Shown: positions 37,708-49,081 of the stretch, piece by piece
Position numbering within the stretch: the first letter of the stretch is position 1
How the letters are laid out: every line of letters starts with the position of its first letter
NCBI GenBank assembly: GCA_047630175.1
Contig: JBLHVI010000011.1
Coordinates: forward strand, 1 to 64,000
Origin: UBA4582 sp047630175
GTDB taxonomy: Bacteria > Pseudomonadota > Gammaproteobacteria > Pseudomonadales > Azotimanducaceae
Reading direction: 5' to 3'
Length of the DNA stretch: 64,000 bases
The notes under the pieces: model-generated
Databases searched by the model: none
What the model saw: the letters and a program-made list of their open reading frames with translations, nothing else
What the model was told of the DNA's origin: nothing
Translations under genes and position numbers: made by a program

Positions 37708-38448
37708 ATGAAAGTGTTGATAGTCGACGACGAAAAACTGGCTCGTGAGCGTCTGATTAGGATGGTCAATACCCTAGATCACTACGAGGTAGTTGGCGAG
37801 GCCGCGTGCGGCGATGAAGCGGTAAAACGTACGTTGGAGTTTGAACCCGACATTGTGCTACTGGATATTCGTATGCCAGGAACGGATGGTATGGCCGCTG
37901 CGCATAAAATAGCTAATCTGCAATCACCGCCTGCCGTCGTTTTTTGCACCGCCTTTGGCGAGCATGCTATAGAAGCTATTAACGCCAATGCAGCCGGATA
38001 TCTTCTCAAGCCTGTTCGCCGTGAAGCACTGGTAGATGCTTTAGCCAAGATCGGTCGGGTAAACCGGGTGCAAGAATTAGCAATCATTGGTGAGGACCAC
38101 ACTACAAAACCCCGCACGCGAACACACATCAGCGCCAAGACGCGGCGTGGGATAGAGTTGATTCCATTGTCAGAAATCCGGTTCTTTCAGGCTGACCACA
38201 AGTACGTTACGGTACGTCACGAAGCGGGTGAAGTACTGATTGATGACACGCTTCGAGACTTAGAAGATGAATTTGGTGATCGTGTGGTTCGAATTCATCG
38301 CAACGCGCTAGTCATGACAGATCATCTGGAAGGCTTAGACCGAGACTCACAAGGACACTACCAGGTAAGGCTGCGTGGCGTGGATGAAAAGCTCGATGTT
38401 AGTCGGCGTCACGTCTCTGGGCTGAGACGTCTCGTGCAGGCTCTCTAG
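37708..38448 (+). CDS. algR: LytTR-family response regulator (AlgR-like)
   Basis: The receiver domain has Asp7-Asp8, phosphorylated Asp53 in LLDIRMPG and Lys101 in GYLLKPVRR. The C-terminal LytTR DNA-binding domain begins about residue 140 and includes FFQADHKYVTVRH and FVRIHRNALV-like motifs. At 246 aa it matches AlgR. It follows algZ on the same strand. The intergenic 286 bp contain a GTAC-TATATC-GTAC repeat near 37517-37530, perhaps a regulator site, but no clear promoter was fixed. Confidence 0.9.
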   Translation: MKVLIVDDEKLARERLIRMVNTLDHYEVVGEAACGDEAVKRTLEFEPDIVLLDIRMPGTDGMAAAHKIANLQSPPAVVFCTAFGEHAIEAINANAAGYLLKPVRREALVDALAKIGRVNRVQELAIIGEDHTTKPRTRTHISAKTRRGIELIPLSEIRFFQADHKYVTVRHEAGEVLIDDTLRDLEDEFGDRVVRIHRNALVMTDHLEGLDRDSQGHYQVRLRGVDEKLDVSRRHVSGLRRLVQAL

Positions 38449-38592
38449 CACGGGCGCTGTAATGGAAGCAGATTGCAGTGCAAAAGGCGGCTATAATGTC
38501 GCTTTTTTTACGTCTGTAGTTTATTCATCGAGCGACCATCTCTCGGCTGGCGAATGACTGATGGCGCCAGAAACATAGGTTTAAGGATTAAG

Positions 38593-39513
38593 ATGCTAGA
38601 CAAGATTCGTATCGCCACCCGTGAAAGCGCGCTTGCTATGTGGCAGGCACATTACGTTAAAGCGGCGCTGGAAGCAGCGCACCCGGGGCTGCAGGTTTCG
38701 ATCATGGGTATGACCACTGCCGGTGACCGGAATAAAGAGTCGCCGCTGAGTCAGATGGGTGGTAAGGGTGTTTTCGTCAAAGAGCTAGAGGTCGCTTTGT
38801 TTGAGAACCGAGTCGATATAGCTGTGCACTCAATGAAAGACATGCCCAGTGTTTTGCCAGAGGGGCTGGAGTTAGCCGCGATCTGTGAACGTGAGGATCC
38901 GCGTGACGCCCTGATAACCAACCAGTTTGATTCGCTGCAGGACATGCCATCGGGTGCGCGCATCGGTTCATCGAGTCTTCGACGTCGCCTGCAATTACAA
39001 GAACATCGGCCAGACTTGGTGTATCAAGAGCTGCGCGGCAATGTTGATACCCGTCTGCGTAAATTAGATGAAGGCGAGTACGACGGCATCATACTTGCGA
39101 CGGCTGGCTTAAAACGCTTGGGGCTGGCACATCGCATCAGTGAGGCCATCGATACTGGCACGAGCCTGCCATCGGCTGGTCAAGGTGCTGTGGGGATCGA
39201 GTGTCGTAGTGATGCATCTGACGTAAAGGCGCTGCTGGTTGCTATTAATCATGCTGATACCCAGTTTCGCGTCACCTGTGAGCGAATGATCTCAGCAGGG
39301 CTCGGGGCCAGTTGCAGTTTGCCGATTGCTGCCTTTGCGACCCTTGATGGTGATCAGATAAGCCTGTCGAGTTATGTCAGTGACATCGACGGTAAAACGC
39401 CCTTACGAGTTAGTCGCACGGGGCCGCGAGCCGGTGGTATTGAGATGGCCCGGCAGATGACTGCTGAACTGATCGCTGGCGGGGCTCTGGCACTGATCCA
39501 GCCTCAAGGTTAA
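38593..39513 (+). CDS. hemC: Hydroxymethylbilane synthase (porphobilinogen deaminase)
   Basis: Joins four porphobilinogens into hydroxymethylbilane. It has the conserved RIATRESALAMWQA start, the HSMKDMP substrate region, SSLRRRLQL, and the dipyrromethane cofactor Cys in GLGASCSLP. The ATG at 38593 with AAGGA upstream gives 306 aa. It is first in hemC-hemD-hemX-hemY. Confidence 0.96.
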   Translation: MLDKIRIATRESALAMWQAHYVKAALEAAHPGLQVSIMGMTTAGDRNKESPLSQMGGKGVFVKELEVALFENRVDIAVHSMKDMPSVLPEGLELAAICEREDPRDALITNQFDSLQDMPSGARIGSSSLRRRLQLQEHRPDLVYQELRGNVDTRLRKLDEGEYDGIILATAGLKRLGLAHRISEAIDTGTSLPSAGQGAVGIECRSDASDVKALLVAINHADTQFRVTCERMISAGLGASCSLPIAAFATLDGDQISLSSYVSDIDGKTPLRVSRTGPRAGGIEMARQMTAELIAGGALALIQPQG

Positions 39514-39522
39514 CGCAGTTCA

Positions 39523-40284
39523 ATGCCTCACCAAGATACAGTGCTGCTAACCCGTCTGCCGACGCAGAATCAGCAGTTGATACAGACACTAAAGGCTGTC
39601 CCGAACCTGAGTTTGACGTTTGTCGAGCGCCCCTTGCTTGAGTTTGCCGGTCTACCGGCGAGTGCTGCAACGCGGCAGCGCGTATTGGCTTTAGATACCT
39701 ACGATCATGTTATTTTTGTTAGCCAGAACGCGGTTACTTATGGGTTTGACGTACTAGAAGCCTACTGGCCCCAGTGGCCCATGGCGCTTAATTGGTATGG
39801 CGTTGGAGCAACCACTGGCACATTGCTGAATGACGTCGGCATCAAGTGTCAGGTGCCTGATGATTATTCGTCTGAAGGGCTGTTAGGGCTGGCAGATTTG
39901 CAGGTACTAACGGGTCGCAAAGTGCTAATTGTCCGCGGTCAAGAGGGCGGTCGGGAATATCTACGAGAAGCACTATTACAACGTGGTGCAGAGGTTGACT
40001 ACCTGCCAGTTTACACGCGCCGCTTCTGCACCTACCCGCAAGGCTTTCGAGGAACCCTGCAGCCTAGCAGGCTTTTAGCGGGTGTTGTCTTTAGCGGTGA
40101 AGGCCTCAGATGCCTAGTGAGTTTGATGGATTGGCCAAAGCCCGATTTGCGGTTGATTGTGCCTTCACATCGACTGCAAAAGCTGGCAATGCAGTTAGGT
40201 TTTGATAAGGTCAACGTGTGCACGCCTGTTGACGCTGCGGTAGCAGCGGAAATTGAGCGGATTTGGCTTGCAGAGAATTTCTAG
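39523..40284 (+). CDS. hemD: Uroporphyrinogen-III synthase
   Basis: Cyclises hydroxymethylbilane with inversion of ring D. HemD sequences vary widely; the call rests on length (253 aa), the two-lobed pattern with FVSQNAVTYGF and VFSGEGLRCLV, the VRGQEGGREYL strand-loop, and the position directly after hemC. It has no strong Shine-Dalgarno, and the start is 9 bp after the hemC stop, so coupling is likely. Confidence 0.9.
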   Translation: MPHQDTVLLTRLPTQNQQLIQTLKAVPNLSLTFVERPLLEFAGLPASAATRQRVLALDTYDHVIFVSQNAVTYGFDVLEAYWPQWPMALNWYGVGATTGTLLNDVGIKCQVPDDYSSEGLLGLADLQVLTGRKVLIVRGQEGGREYLREALLQRGAEVDYLPVYTRRFCTYPQGFRGTLQPSRLLAGVVFSGEGLRCLVSLMDWPKPDLRLIVPSHRLQKLAMQLGFDKVNVCTPVDAAVAAEIERIWLAENF

Positions 40285-40352
40285 AACTCAGGGATGTCCA
40301 GCGGATATGTCTGGCTGGCGCTGCTGGCAAAATAAAAGGGATAAGCATCAAG

Positions 40353-41597
40353 ATGGCAGATCAAATACCGAGTTCTGGGTCTGACACACTCGATGTGCGC
40401 CTCAACGAAGCATTCACTCGACTGGAAAAGCGAGACATGAGCGAGCCCAAGGAAAGTCCAAAAACTAAACCGATACAACCTGGCAATTTAGGACAACCGG
40501 CTGCCGGAACAGGTATCGCGGGCGTACTTGCGGTATTCCTAGCGCTGGTTGCAATCGGCATGTCGAGCTACATCATTTTCCACTTATTTGGTCCTTCAGC
40601 GCGCTCCGGGCAAGCTACAGCACCTGCCGCTACTACGCAGGCGACCTTATCAGATGCGCTTTCCGCGCGTCTGTCGACCCTCCAAAATAAACAGACTGAG
40701 CAGACGCGACAGTTCCAGCAAAACTTGGAAGAGCTGTCGACACGACTGGTGAATCAGTCAGGTGTCGCTCCTGAGGAGCTTGATGTAGCGCTTTTGGGGC
40801 TACGTACGGAAATGTTGGCACTGCTAGGGACTAGCAGTCAGGACTGGTTATTCGCTGAAGTTGAATTTCTGCTGCGGATGGCAAATCAGCGTATTTTGAT
40901 GGAGCGTGATCCACAGGGTGCGTTGGCGCTCCTACGCGCCGCGGATGATGTGGTTCGTGATGCACGAGGCATTATGGCTTTTGACTTGAGAGCAGCAATC
41001 AGCGAGGACTTGGGGCGTCTGTCAGCGGTTGAAGCGCTGGATGTTGACGGTCTGTATTTGCGTCTGATGACGCTGATCCGCCAAGTCGAGACGCTACCAC
41101 AGAGAGGCTTGCGCTATAGCGCCAGTGACGACCAAACCGCTGTTAGGCAGTCGTCCGGTGCCAGCCGATTCACAGAGCTGATGCGGGAAGCCGGTGCGCG
41201 TTTGAGTCAGTTAGTCGATTATCGGGCGTCAGGGGTTGTGATCACACCAATATTGCCACCTCAGGAAGAATACTATTTGCGTCAGAATTTAGTGCTGCAA
41301 TTGCAGATGGCCCAGTTGGCTTTGCTGCGCGGTGATCCGGCAATTTATGCGGGTGCGCTAGCAGAAGCGCAACGCTGGGTGCCGGCCTACTTTGATGTTG
41401 AGAGCGCCAGGACTCGTGCCATGATGGCAATGCTTGATAATTTGGCCAGTACCGATATCAGCCAAGAATTTCCTGATATTTCTGGTTCACTGCGGGTTGC
41501 GCGCGAACATATGGCTCGGTTTCAGGGGCAGCCTGCGCGCGTTACGGCGCCCACCGATTTGCCCGGTAATCAGAAAGCACCGGGAGTTGCGCAATGA
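40353..41597 (+). CDS. hemX: HemX, inner-membrane protein of the haem operon
   Basis: A 414-aa HemX-family protein (often labelled uroporphyrin-III methyltransferase, although no methyltransferase fold is evident). It has a charged N-terminus, one transmembrane helix (GVLAVFLALVAIGMSSYIIF), a Gln-rich coiled coil, and a large periplasmic helical domain with QDWLFAEVEFLLRMANQR. The ATG at 40353 is preferred to the earlier in-frame start. Its stop overlaps hemY by ATGA. Confidence 0.88.
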   Translation: MADQIPSSGSDTLDVRLNEAFTRLEKRDMSEPKESPKTKPIQPGNLGQPAAGTGIAGVLAVFLALVAIGMSSYIIFHLFGPSARSGQATAPAATTQATLSDALSARLSTLQNKQTEQTRQFQQNLEELSTRLVNQSGVAPEELDVALLGLRTEMLALLGTSSQDWLFAEVEFLLRMANQRILMERDPQGALALLRAADDVVRDARGIMAFDLRAAISEDLGRLSAVEALDVDGLYLRLMTLIRQVETLPQRGLRYSASDDQTAVRQSSGASRFTELMREAGARLSQLVDYRASGVVITPILPPQEEYYLRQNLVLQLQMAQLALLRGDPAIYAGALAEAQRWVPAYFDVESARTRAMMAMLDNLASTDISQEFPDISGSLRVAREHMARFQGQPARVTAPTDLPGNQKAPGVAQ

Positions 41598-42775
41598 AAC
41601 GTAATCTTGTCATTGTTCTGCTAGTTGTCTTAACAGCGGCGGGTTTGGGCACTCTGATCGCCCAGGACCCCGGCTATGTGCTGATCGCATACAACGGCGC
41701 CAGTATGCAAACAGGCCTTTGGGTCTTCCTAGGGATGATTTTAACGGGCGTATTTGGGGTTTACGCGCTGTTTGCAAGCCTTTCTTTGTTATTGGGAAGC
41801 GGTCAGTCTATCAGGCGTTGGCAAGTGCTGCGGCGAACACAGCGAGCGACCAGTCTGACTAAAAAAGGTATGGCTTTTCTGCAGCAGGGCGAGTACCCAC
41901 GCGCCGAAAAATTTCTGGTCAGCGGTGTCCGAAATAGTGATTCGCCCGCAGCTAATTACATTGCAGCCGCACGTGCGGCTGATGCTCAGTCGCATACGCA
42001 GGAGCGGGAGCGTTATCTACGTCTCGCGGTGACTCTCGATCCGTCATTAAAAGCTACGGTCGCCATTACAGAGGCTGAGATGTTGATTGGTCGTAGCGAC
42101 TGGCATGGTGCTTTGTCGAGCCTTGAAGGGTTGGCGAATACCCGCGCAACCCTGAATCTGCGTAAGCAGGCACTGCTTAATCTCCGTGACTGGCAGGGGC
42201 TGACTAACATCATGAAGGAGCTGCGTAAGTATGCTGATGATCCTGCGGTCCAGTTAGCGTTTGAAAAGCAGGTTGCGCAGCAGCGTTTTGCTTCACCGAA
42301 TAATACGGATGAAAGTCTTGGGGTTTTATTTAGACGGTTGTCTGATTCACTTAAAAGTGACCCTGAACTTGTCGCCGATTATTGTCGGCGCGTCCGAGAC
42401 GATAAACAGGTTGAGAGTTTGCTTCGCTCGACGATTAAGCATCAATGGCATGATGCGCTAGTCGTCGCCTATGGTCATGCGGGAAAAGAAACGTTAGGTA
42501 AACGGCTTAAAACGGCTCAAGGCTGGCAAAAAACCCATCCAGATAATTGGGCCCTGCAGTCTTGCTTGGGACAGTTGTATGAAGCTAGTGGCGTAAAAGA
42601 TGAGGCAAAAACCGCCTTCGAAAAGAGTTTGAACTTGATGCCGTCGGTGTTGGCTCATGAGAAACTTGCTAAGTTGTTGGCCTTTGACGGCGAATACGCG
42701 CGTAGTAGTGAGCATTTGCGTCAGGCGTTACAAATAAAAGCGCCTCCCCATTCGCCGCATAAGGTTGGTTTATAA
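41594..42775 (+). CDS. hemY: HemY, TPR-containing inner-membrane protein
   Basis: HemY (the proteobacterial membrane protein, not the protoporphyrinogen oxidase of Bacillus). Two N-terminal helices (about 5-25 and 40-68) are followed by TPR-like helices on the cytoplasmic or periplasmic side, with FLQQGEYPRAEKFL and AKTAFEKSLNLMPS. It is 393 aa and ends in a His-rich tail. It overlaps hemX and is the last gene of the operon. Confidence 0.88.
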   Translation: MKRNLVIVLLVVLTAAGLGTLIAQDPGYVLIAYNGASMQTGLWVFLGMILTGVFGVYALFASLSLLLGSGQSIRRWQVLRRTQRATSLTKKGMAFLQQGEYPRAEKFLVSGVRNSDSPAANYIAAARAADAQSHTQERERYLRLAVTLDPSLKATVAITEAEMLIGRSDWHGALSSLEGLANTRATLNLRKQALLNLRDWQGLTNIMKELRKYADDPAVQLAFEKQVAQQRFASPNNTDESLGVLFRRLSDSLKSDPELVADYCRRVRDDKQVESLLRSTIKHQWHDALVVAYGHAGKETLGKRLKTAQGWQKTHPDNWALQSCLGQLYEASGVKDEAKTAFEKSLNLMPSVLAHEKLAKLLAFDGEYARSSEHLRQALQIKAPPHSPHKVGL

Positions 42776-42800
42776 AACCATTAGCGGCTTAATTGCTGAC

Positions 42801-42833
42801 AAAAATAGCCGTACTGCTAGGCCTGCGGCTATT
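42801..42833 (-). terminator. Terminator of the rho-flavin reductase operon
   Basis: AATAGCCG (42804-42811) and CGGCTATT (42826-42833) form an 8-bp stem; on the minus strand it is followed by a T run (CTATTTTTG). It lies between the convergent hemY and the flavin reductase gene. Confidence 0.65.
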
Positions 42834-42841
42834 GCCGAATA

Positions 42842-43585
42842 CTAGCTCCGAGGGGCATAAGAAAACACGTCAGAAAAAATTCGGTTTTTGTCGAGTCCGT
42901 GGGCGATGAATCGATCCAGCGTGGCATAGACCATACCGGGCCCACCAGAGACGTAAATGGTGACATCATCAAGCCGGGTAAAATCTTCAAGTACCGCATC
43001 AGGTAACAGTCCGGTTCTGCCAGACCATTGTGGTGAGGTATCAGGTTGACTAACGACCGGTACAAATGTGAAGCGCTCCATTTGCGCTTGCCAGCTGCTG
43101 CAGAGTTCGCTGAGATACAAATCGTTGGCGGACAACACACCCCAGTAGAGCCAGATAGGTTGTTCGTTGAGGCGCGGTATTAAGAATTCGATGATACTTT
43201 TCATCTGACTGATACCGGTGCTGGCCGCTATCAAGATCAGAGGTGTGCTGATGGGCTGCTCTATGTAGCAGTCACCTACGGGCATGTCGATGTCAAGAAA
43301 AGTCCCTTGATCGAGCAGAGCTTCAATCTCTACAGAGTCACCAGACCCGGGGGTGGGCCTGATGTGGAGTTCAATAGCATCAGTGGCATCTGGTGAGCTG
43401 GCGATAGAAAACGGACAGGATCGGTCTGATAGAACAATATTGAGGTATTGTCCGGCCTTAAAACGAGTATCAGGCTCAAGTCCAGGTGAATTATCGAGCG
43501 CCTTCGAGGGCAGTTCAAGAATGACTTTTCTTGTGTTCGAATTAAAGCGCTCCGTAGAGCGAATGGTGCATCTGAATCGAGTCAA
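42842..43585 (-). CDS. FAD-binding NAD(P)H reductase (ferredoxin reductase family)
   Basis: A 247-aa FNR-fold oxidoreductase without an iron-sulfur domain. The FAD domain has RSCPFSIASSP (the RxxS-type motif) and the NAD domain has LIAASTGISQMKSI and GGPGMVYA. It resembles Fre-like or CDP-6-deoxy-glucoseen reductase-like enzymes, but the physiological substrate is unclear. It starts 29 bp after rho and probably shares its transcript. Confidence 0.82.
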   Translation of the reverse strand: MTRFRCTIRSTERFNSNTRKVILELPSKALDNSPGLEPDTRFKAGQYLNIVLSDRSCPFSIASSPDATDAIELHIRPTPGSGDSVEIEALLDQGTFLDIDMPVGDCYIEQPISTPLILIAASTGISQMKSIIEFLIPRLNEQPIWLYWGVLSANDLYLSELCSSWQAQMERFTFVPVVSQPDTSPQWSGRTGLLPDAVLEDFTRLDDVTIYVSGGPGMVYATLDRFIAHGLDKNRIFSDVFSYAPRS

Positions 43586-43614
43586 CTTATTTTTCAGCCC
43601 GCTACAATCGGTTA

Positions 43615-44871
43615 GCTACGTCGCATCGAGGCGAAAAATTCTTCGTTCGTCTTGGTCTTCTTCATGCGTTCTAGCATGAACTCGATGGCCGCAAGATCGT
43701 CCATCTCATGCAAAATTTTACGAAGAATCCAGGCTTTTTGCAGCTCTTCCTCGCTCATCAACAAGTCTTCACGGCGCGTGCCTGAACGACGAATGTTGAT
43801 AGCGGGGTAGACGCGTTTCTCGGCGATCTTGCGCTCGAGGTGCAATTCCATATTACCGGTACCCTTAAACTCTTCGTAAATCACCTCGTCCATTTTAGAG
43901 CCGGTATCTACCAGGCAAGTGGCAATAATAGTCAGCGAACCACCTTCTTCAATGTTCCGTGCGGCACCGAAGAAGCGCTTCGGGCGCTCTAGCGCATGCG
44001 CGTCGATACCACCGGTTAGTACCTTGCCTGAGGCAGGTATCACTGTGTTGTAGGCACGAGCCAGACGGGTGATAGAGTCGAGCAAAATTACAACGTCGGT
44101 CTTGTGCTCAACCAGACGCTTGGCTTTCTCGATGACCATCTCGCTTACCTGGACGTGGCGCGAAGGTGGCTCATCGAATGTACTTGCAACCACTTCACCG
44201 CGCACAGAGCGCTGCATCTCTGTGACTTCTTCGGGACGTTCGTCAATCAACAAGACGATAAGGTGACATTCAGGGTTATTGCGCATCACGGCTTGCGCGA
44301 TATTTTGCAATATCAACGTTTTACCGGCTTTTGGCGGTGACACGATCAAACCGCGTTGTCCTTTACCGATGGGCGACGTCAAATCGATAATACGTGCAGT
44401 CAGATCCTCGGTGCTGCCGTTACCCGATTCAAGCGTTAAGGGCTTGTCGGGAAATAGAGGCGTAAGGTTTTCAAATAGAATTTTATTCTTTGACTCAGAG
44501 GGATCCGTGAAGTTGATCTGATCTACTTTGAGTAATGCGAAATAACGCTCTGAATCTTTGGGTGGGCGTATCTTGCCGGAAACACTGTCGCCGGTACGCA
44601 GGTTGAAGCGTCGAATCTGGCTCGGCGATACATAAATATCATCTGGTCCAGCCAGATAAGAGCTGTCTGCTGATCTTAAGAATCCAAAGCCATCTTGTAG
44701 AATTTCCAAGGTGCCGTCGCCATAAATCGCTTCGCCGCCTTTAGCGTGCTTGCGGAGAATATTGGCGATAATTTCCTGTTTGCGTGATCGACCTAGGTTG
44801 TCCATGCCCATTTCGTGAGCGATTTCGAGCAATTCGGGTATGGGCTTGGCTTTGAGGTCAGTTAGATTCAT
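43615..44871 (-). CDS. rho: Transcription termination factor Rho
   Basis: Hexameric RNA-dependent ATPase. The ATG at 44871 ([18 protein letters not shown]) gives about 419 aa, the same as E. coli; the upstream extension is not needed. It has the N-terminal Rho_N and cold-shock-like RNA-binding domain with [18 protein letters not shown], Walker A PPKAGKT, Walker [10 protein letters not shown] and the Q-loop [16 protein letters not shown]. It keeps a long leader, as in other bacteria. Confidence 0.97.
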
Positions 44872-45436
44872 AGGTTCACTTGTTTGGTTTGTCAATTTTG
44901 GTTTGTCTACTTTTGATTGATGTATCATTACCCGGCGTATTTTTAGCCAACAAATTACCGATTGGCGTGATGTCGCAATGTTTGTGCGCGCTTTTAGTCG
45001 GAGCTGTAGTTTTAGGTATAAGTTTTAGGGTCTGAGTTTTTAGCGTCTAGGGTTTTGGCGTCGATAAACAGAGTTTGCAACTAATTAGGGCCCATCGATA
45101 AAGGGCAAAAAGTTCTTGTCTTGTCGGATTGTCGTGCTGGAAGAGGGCAAACTAAGTGCGGGCTATAAGTGATCTGTACTGGTCCCGACAATTGATCTTG
45201 TGTTTTTCGTCAGGTGTATAATTGTCGCTTTTCCCGCTAATTGTCAACCTTTTTTTAGCCTCAGCTTTAAAGAGCATCGTTGACCTGTCCTCCATCAAGC
45301 GGTTGTTAAGTGTTCTGCTTGTCGTTACAGGAGGATTTTGGGTCTTGATCTAGGACTGCTTATTGAGCGCCGAAGGCAGATATTGCCAGCACAGAGTCTT
45401 GTGGGGATGAGTTAATACAAGACCCTGTGTCCAAGT
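44872..45436 (-). promoter_or_regulatory. rho leader and trxA 3' region
   Basis: A 565-bp gap without a supported gene. On the minus strand TTGTCG (45186-45191) and TATAGC (45162-45167), 18 bp apart, could be the rho promoter. That would give a leader of nearly 290 nt, similar to the long self-attenuated leader of E. coli rho (inference). Just after trxA there is an imperfect 12-13-bp inverted repeat: 45390-45402 (CACAGAGTCTTGT) and 45417-45429 (ACAAGACCCTGTG). It has no T run, so I do not call it an intrinsic terminator. Confidence 0.4.
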
Positions 45437-45760
45437 TTAGATATTGCTGTCTAGGAATGCTGTCAACTGTGATTTTGACAGGGCGCCTACTTTAGTCGCT
45501 TCAACAGCGCCATTTTTAAATAGCATCAATGTAGGGATACCACGGATACCATACTTCGGTGGTGTATCTTCATTGGCATCGATGTCTAGTTTGCAGACTT
45601 TCATTTTGCCGTTATATTCCGCCGCAATCTCTTCCAGTACTGGGGCGATGACTTTACAAGGACCACACCACTCGGCCCAGTAATCGACCAGCACAGGCAC
45701 GTCGGATTTCAAAACTTCTGATTCAAAGGTGTCGTCGGTAACATGATTGATTTCGGACAT
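45437..45760 (-). CDS. trxA: Thioredoxin 1
   Basis: Cytosolic disulfide reductase of 107 aa. It shows the WCGPC active site (Cys32-Cys35 region), the buried Asp in [13 protein letters not shown], and the cis-Pro loop [14 protein letters not shown]. The gene is upstream of rho on the same strand, the common arrangement in gammaproteobacteria, but separated by a long leader. Confidence 0.97.
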   Translation of the reverse strand: MSEINHVTDDTFESEVLKSDVPVLVDYWAEWCGPCKVIAPVLEEIAAEYNGKMKVCKLDIDANEDTPPKYGIRGIPTLMLFKNGAVEATKVGALSKSQLTAFLDSNI

Positions 45761-45925
45761 TGCGGGTGGCTCCCAAGAAAGATAACAAATGGTTGCTAGC
45801 TAAGGCTGCGAATTGAGGCAGCTAAAAATAAGGTAAAGAGGCTGGCAAAGACAAGCATCCTAGTCTGAGTTCATTAATTTCACAACCAGTAAGACGATAG
45901 TTTGCTGGTGAGGCCGGCACGATGT

Positions 45926-46933
<1,008 letters not shown>

Positions 46934-47046
46934 CTAACGGAAATGGCGGCGAAGTTACCAGTGCCAGCGTATAAAATTCATGTAGTGAGTATATCGCAGG
47001 ACGGCCTAATTCAACGAGACCAAATGGCCGCATCGGTCTTGACAAG

Positions 47047-48918
47047 TCATGTACTCGTCTGGGGGGTTAAGCTTTCGAGCTGTTCCTGACGTTCAAGCCA
47101 TTGCTCTTCTACAGTGGCGGTTTCCGTCTCAAGGCTTAGTTTGTCCCTCAGTAACCCTTGTAGGTTCGTGTCGTTTGATTGCAGGTAAAGCTCACTATCG
47201 GTAAGTGCTAGGTCGACCTCGGCGAGTTTACGGTGCAGGCGATCTAAGCGCTCCTCCAGCGTCTTGATTTGGGTCTTAAACTGGCGAATCTGCTTACCCG
47301 TATTTGGGTTTGGTGACACGTTGGGTTTAGTGGCCCTGTTGGTTGCTAGATTTTCTGGGTTGAGGACGCGTTTGCGATAGTCGTCCAGATCGCCCTCGAA
47401 AGTCATAACCTGGCCCTTCTCGACCAGCAGAAAACCGTCGACGGTATTGGCTAGAAGGTGTCGGTCATGTGAAATCAGCAGTAATGCACCTTCAAACGAC
47501 TGCAAGGCGACGGTTAGCGCGTGTCGCATGTCAATATCCAGGTGATTGGTGGGCTCATCCATAAGCAATAGGTTCGGCCGGCTAAAAGCGACCAGTGCCA
47601 ATGCCAGCCGTGCCTTCTCGCCCCCTGAAAAAATCCTCACTGATTCAAGCACCTTATCGCCATGGAAATCAAAACCCCCAAGGTAATTGCGAATCTGTTG
47701 TTCACTCAACGTTTTATTGCGTTCGCGCAGGTGCTGCAGAGCCGATGAATCCAAGTCAAGGTCGTCAACTTGGTGTTGTGAAAAATAGCCTATACGTAGA
47801 TTGATACCCTCAACTCGCTGGCCTTTGAGGGTTTCAAGCTCACCGACAAGGGTTTTGATTAACGTCGATTTGCCTGCCCCATTGTGTCCCAACAAGCCCA
47901 GCCGATCGCCGGGATGCAGGCTTAGGCGGAGTTGCTTCAAGATCGGTGTTGAGTACCCAAGGTCGGCATCAATAAGCGACAGCAGTGGATCTGATAACTT
48001 GTCCGCTGTGGGTATCTCAAAATGAAACGGTGAGTCGATGTGCGCTGGTGCGATCAGTTCAAGTCGATCGAGGGCCTTGATACGACTTTGCGCTTGACGC
48101 GCCTTCGTTGCCTTGGCGCGGAAACGACGGACGAAATCCTGCATGTGTTTGACGTCCCGTTGCTGCTTTTCGTAGTTGCTTTGTTGCTCAGCGAGACGCG
48201 CCGCTTTGAGTACTTCGAACGCAGAATAGTTACCACTAAATAATTCAACGGTTTTATGGTGCAAGTAGGCGATGCCATCAACCGTTTCATCGAGAAATTC
48301 TCGGTCATGAGAAATCAGCAACAGCGCTCCGCGATAGCTTTTTATCCAGTTAGCCAGCCAGACAATAGCGTCAAGGTCGAGGTGGTTGGTGGGTTCGTCT
48401 AGCAATAGCATATCTGAGGGCGTCATTAGGGCTTGCGCGAGATTCAAGCGAATACGCCAACCACCGGAAAATGCGCGTAGTGGCTGATTAAAATCAACTG
48501 CTTTAAAGCCTAGCCCTAGCATCAATTGCTCGGCGCGTGATCTTGCGGTGTAGCCATCGAGGCTGTCGAGGCGCTCATGCAGCTGCGCAATTTTGCTGAA
48601 TTCCTGATCGGCCTCTGCTATCTGGATTAATGCTTGCACTGCAATGAGTTCCCGATCGCCGGCCATTACATAGTCGAGCGCTAGGGCATCACTGGCCTCG
48701 GCCTCCTGTTCAAGATATGCAATACGCGTTTCGGGTGGATATTCGAGCGTACCTTGATCAATATCTAACTCCCCCAGAATCAGTTTAAAAAGGCTGGTTT
48801 TACCTGCACCGTTTGCTCCAACGAGGCCGACTTTACGGCCTCGGTGTACCGTGAAGGTTGCGTCTGCGAATAAAAGCTCTGTACCGCGCCGCAATGAGAG
48901 GTTGTTCAGGGAAAGCAT
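47047..48918 (-). CDS. ABC-F family ATPase (YheS-like)
   Basis: Cytosolic translation-associated ATPase with two ABC domains (about 1-250 and 310-530) and no membrane domain. Walker A motifs are GANGAGKTS and GHNGAGKST; the signatures are FSGGWRIRLNLA and FSGGEKARLALAL. A linker with LIS HDRHLL follows, then a C-terminal coiled coil (from about 555) rich in Lys/Glu. The arrangement and 623 aa fit YheS. It is divergent from the DUF4124 gene. Confidence 0.9.
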   Translation of the reverse strand: MLSLNNLSLRRGTELLFADATFTVHRGRKVGLVGANGAGKTSLFKLILGELDIDQGTLEYPPETRIAYLEQEAEASDALALDYVMAGDRELIAVQALIQIAEADQEFSKIAQLHERLDSLDGYTARSRAEQLMLGLGFKAVDFNQPLRAFSGGWRIRLNLAQALMTPSDMLLLDEPTNHLDLDAIVWLANWIKSYRGALLLISHDREFLDETVDGIAYLHHKTVELFSGNYSAFEVLKAARLAEQQSNYEKQQRDVKHMQDFVRRFRAKATKARQAQSRIKALDRLELIAPAHIDSPFHFEIPTADKLSDPLLSLIDADLGYSTPILKQLRLSLHPGDRLGLLGHNGAGKSTLIKTLVGELETLKGQRVEGINLRIGYFSQHQVDDLDLDSSALQHLRERNKTLSEQQIRNYLGGFDFHGDKVLESVRIFSGGEKARLALALVAFSRPNLLLMDEPTNHLDIDMRHALTVALQSFEGALLLISHDRHLLANTVDGFLLVEKGQVMTFEGDLDDYRKRVLNPENLATNRATKPNVSPNPNTGKQIRQFKTQIKTLEERLDRLHRKLAEVDLALTDSELYLQSNDTNLQGLLRDKLSLETETATVEEQWLERQEQLESLTPQTST

Positions 48919-49081
48919 GCAAAAGTGACCTATTCTGGACGCGACATCATATCACGCCACAGGTATCTGGCCGTCATAGACTTGACAAGATGTTAGTCTG
49001 GCGCATTATTAACGCCTGAACAGCGGCCCGGGCAATCGTCAGGGCAGTAGCCAGACAAATGCTAAATAGGCAGGGCGAGTC

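Noticed and set aside
45390..45429. Intrinsic terminator after trxA
   Set aside because: A good imperfect stem exists, but no T run follows on the minus strand, so I only mention it as a hairpin.
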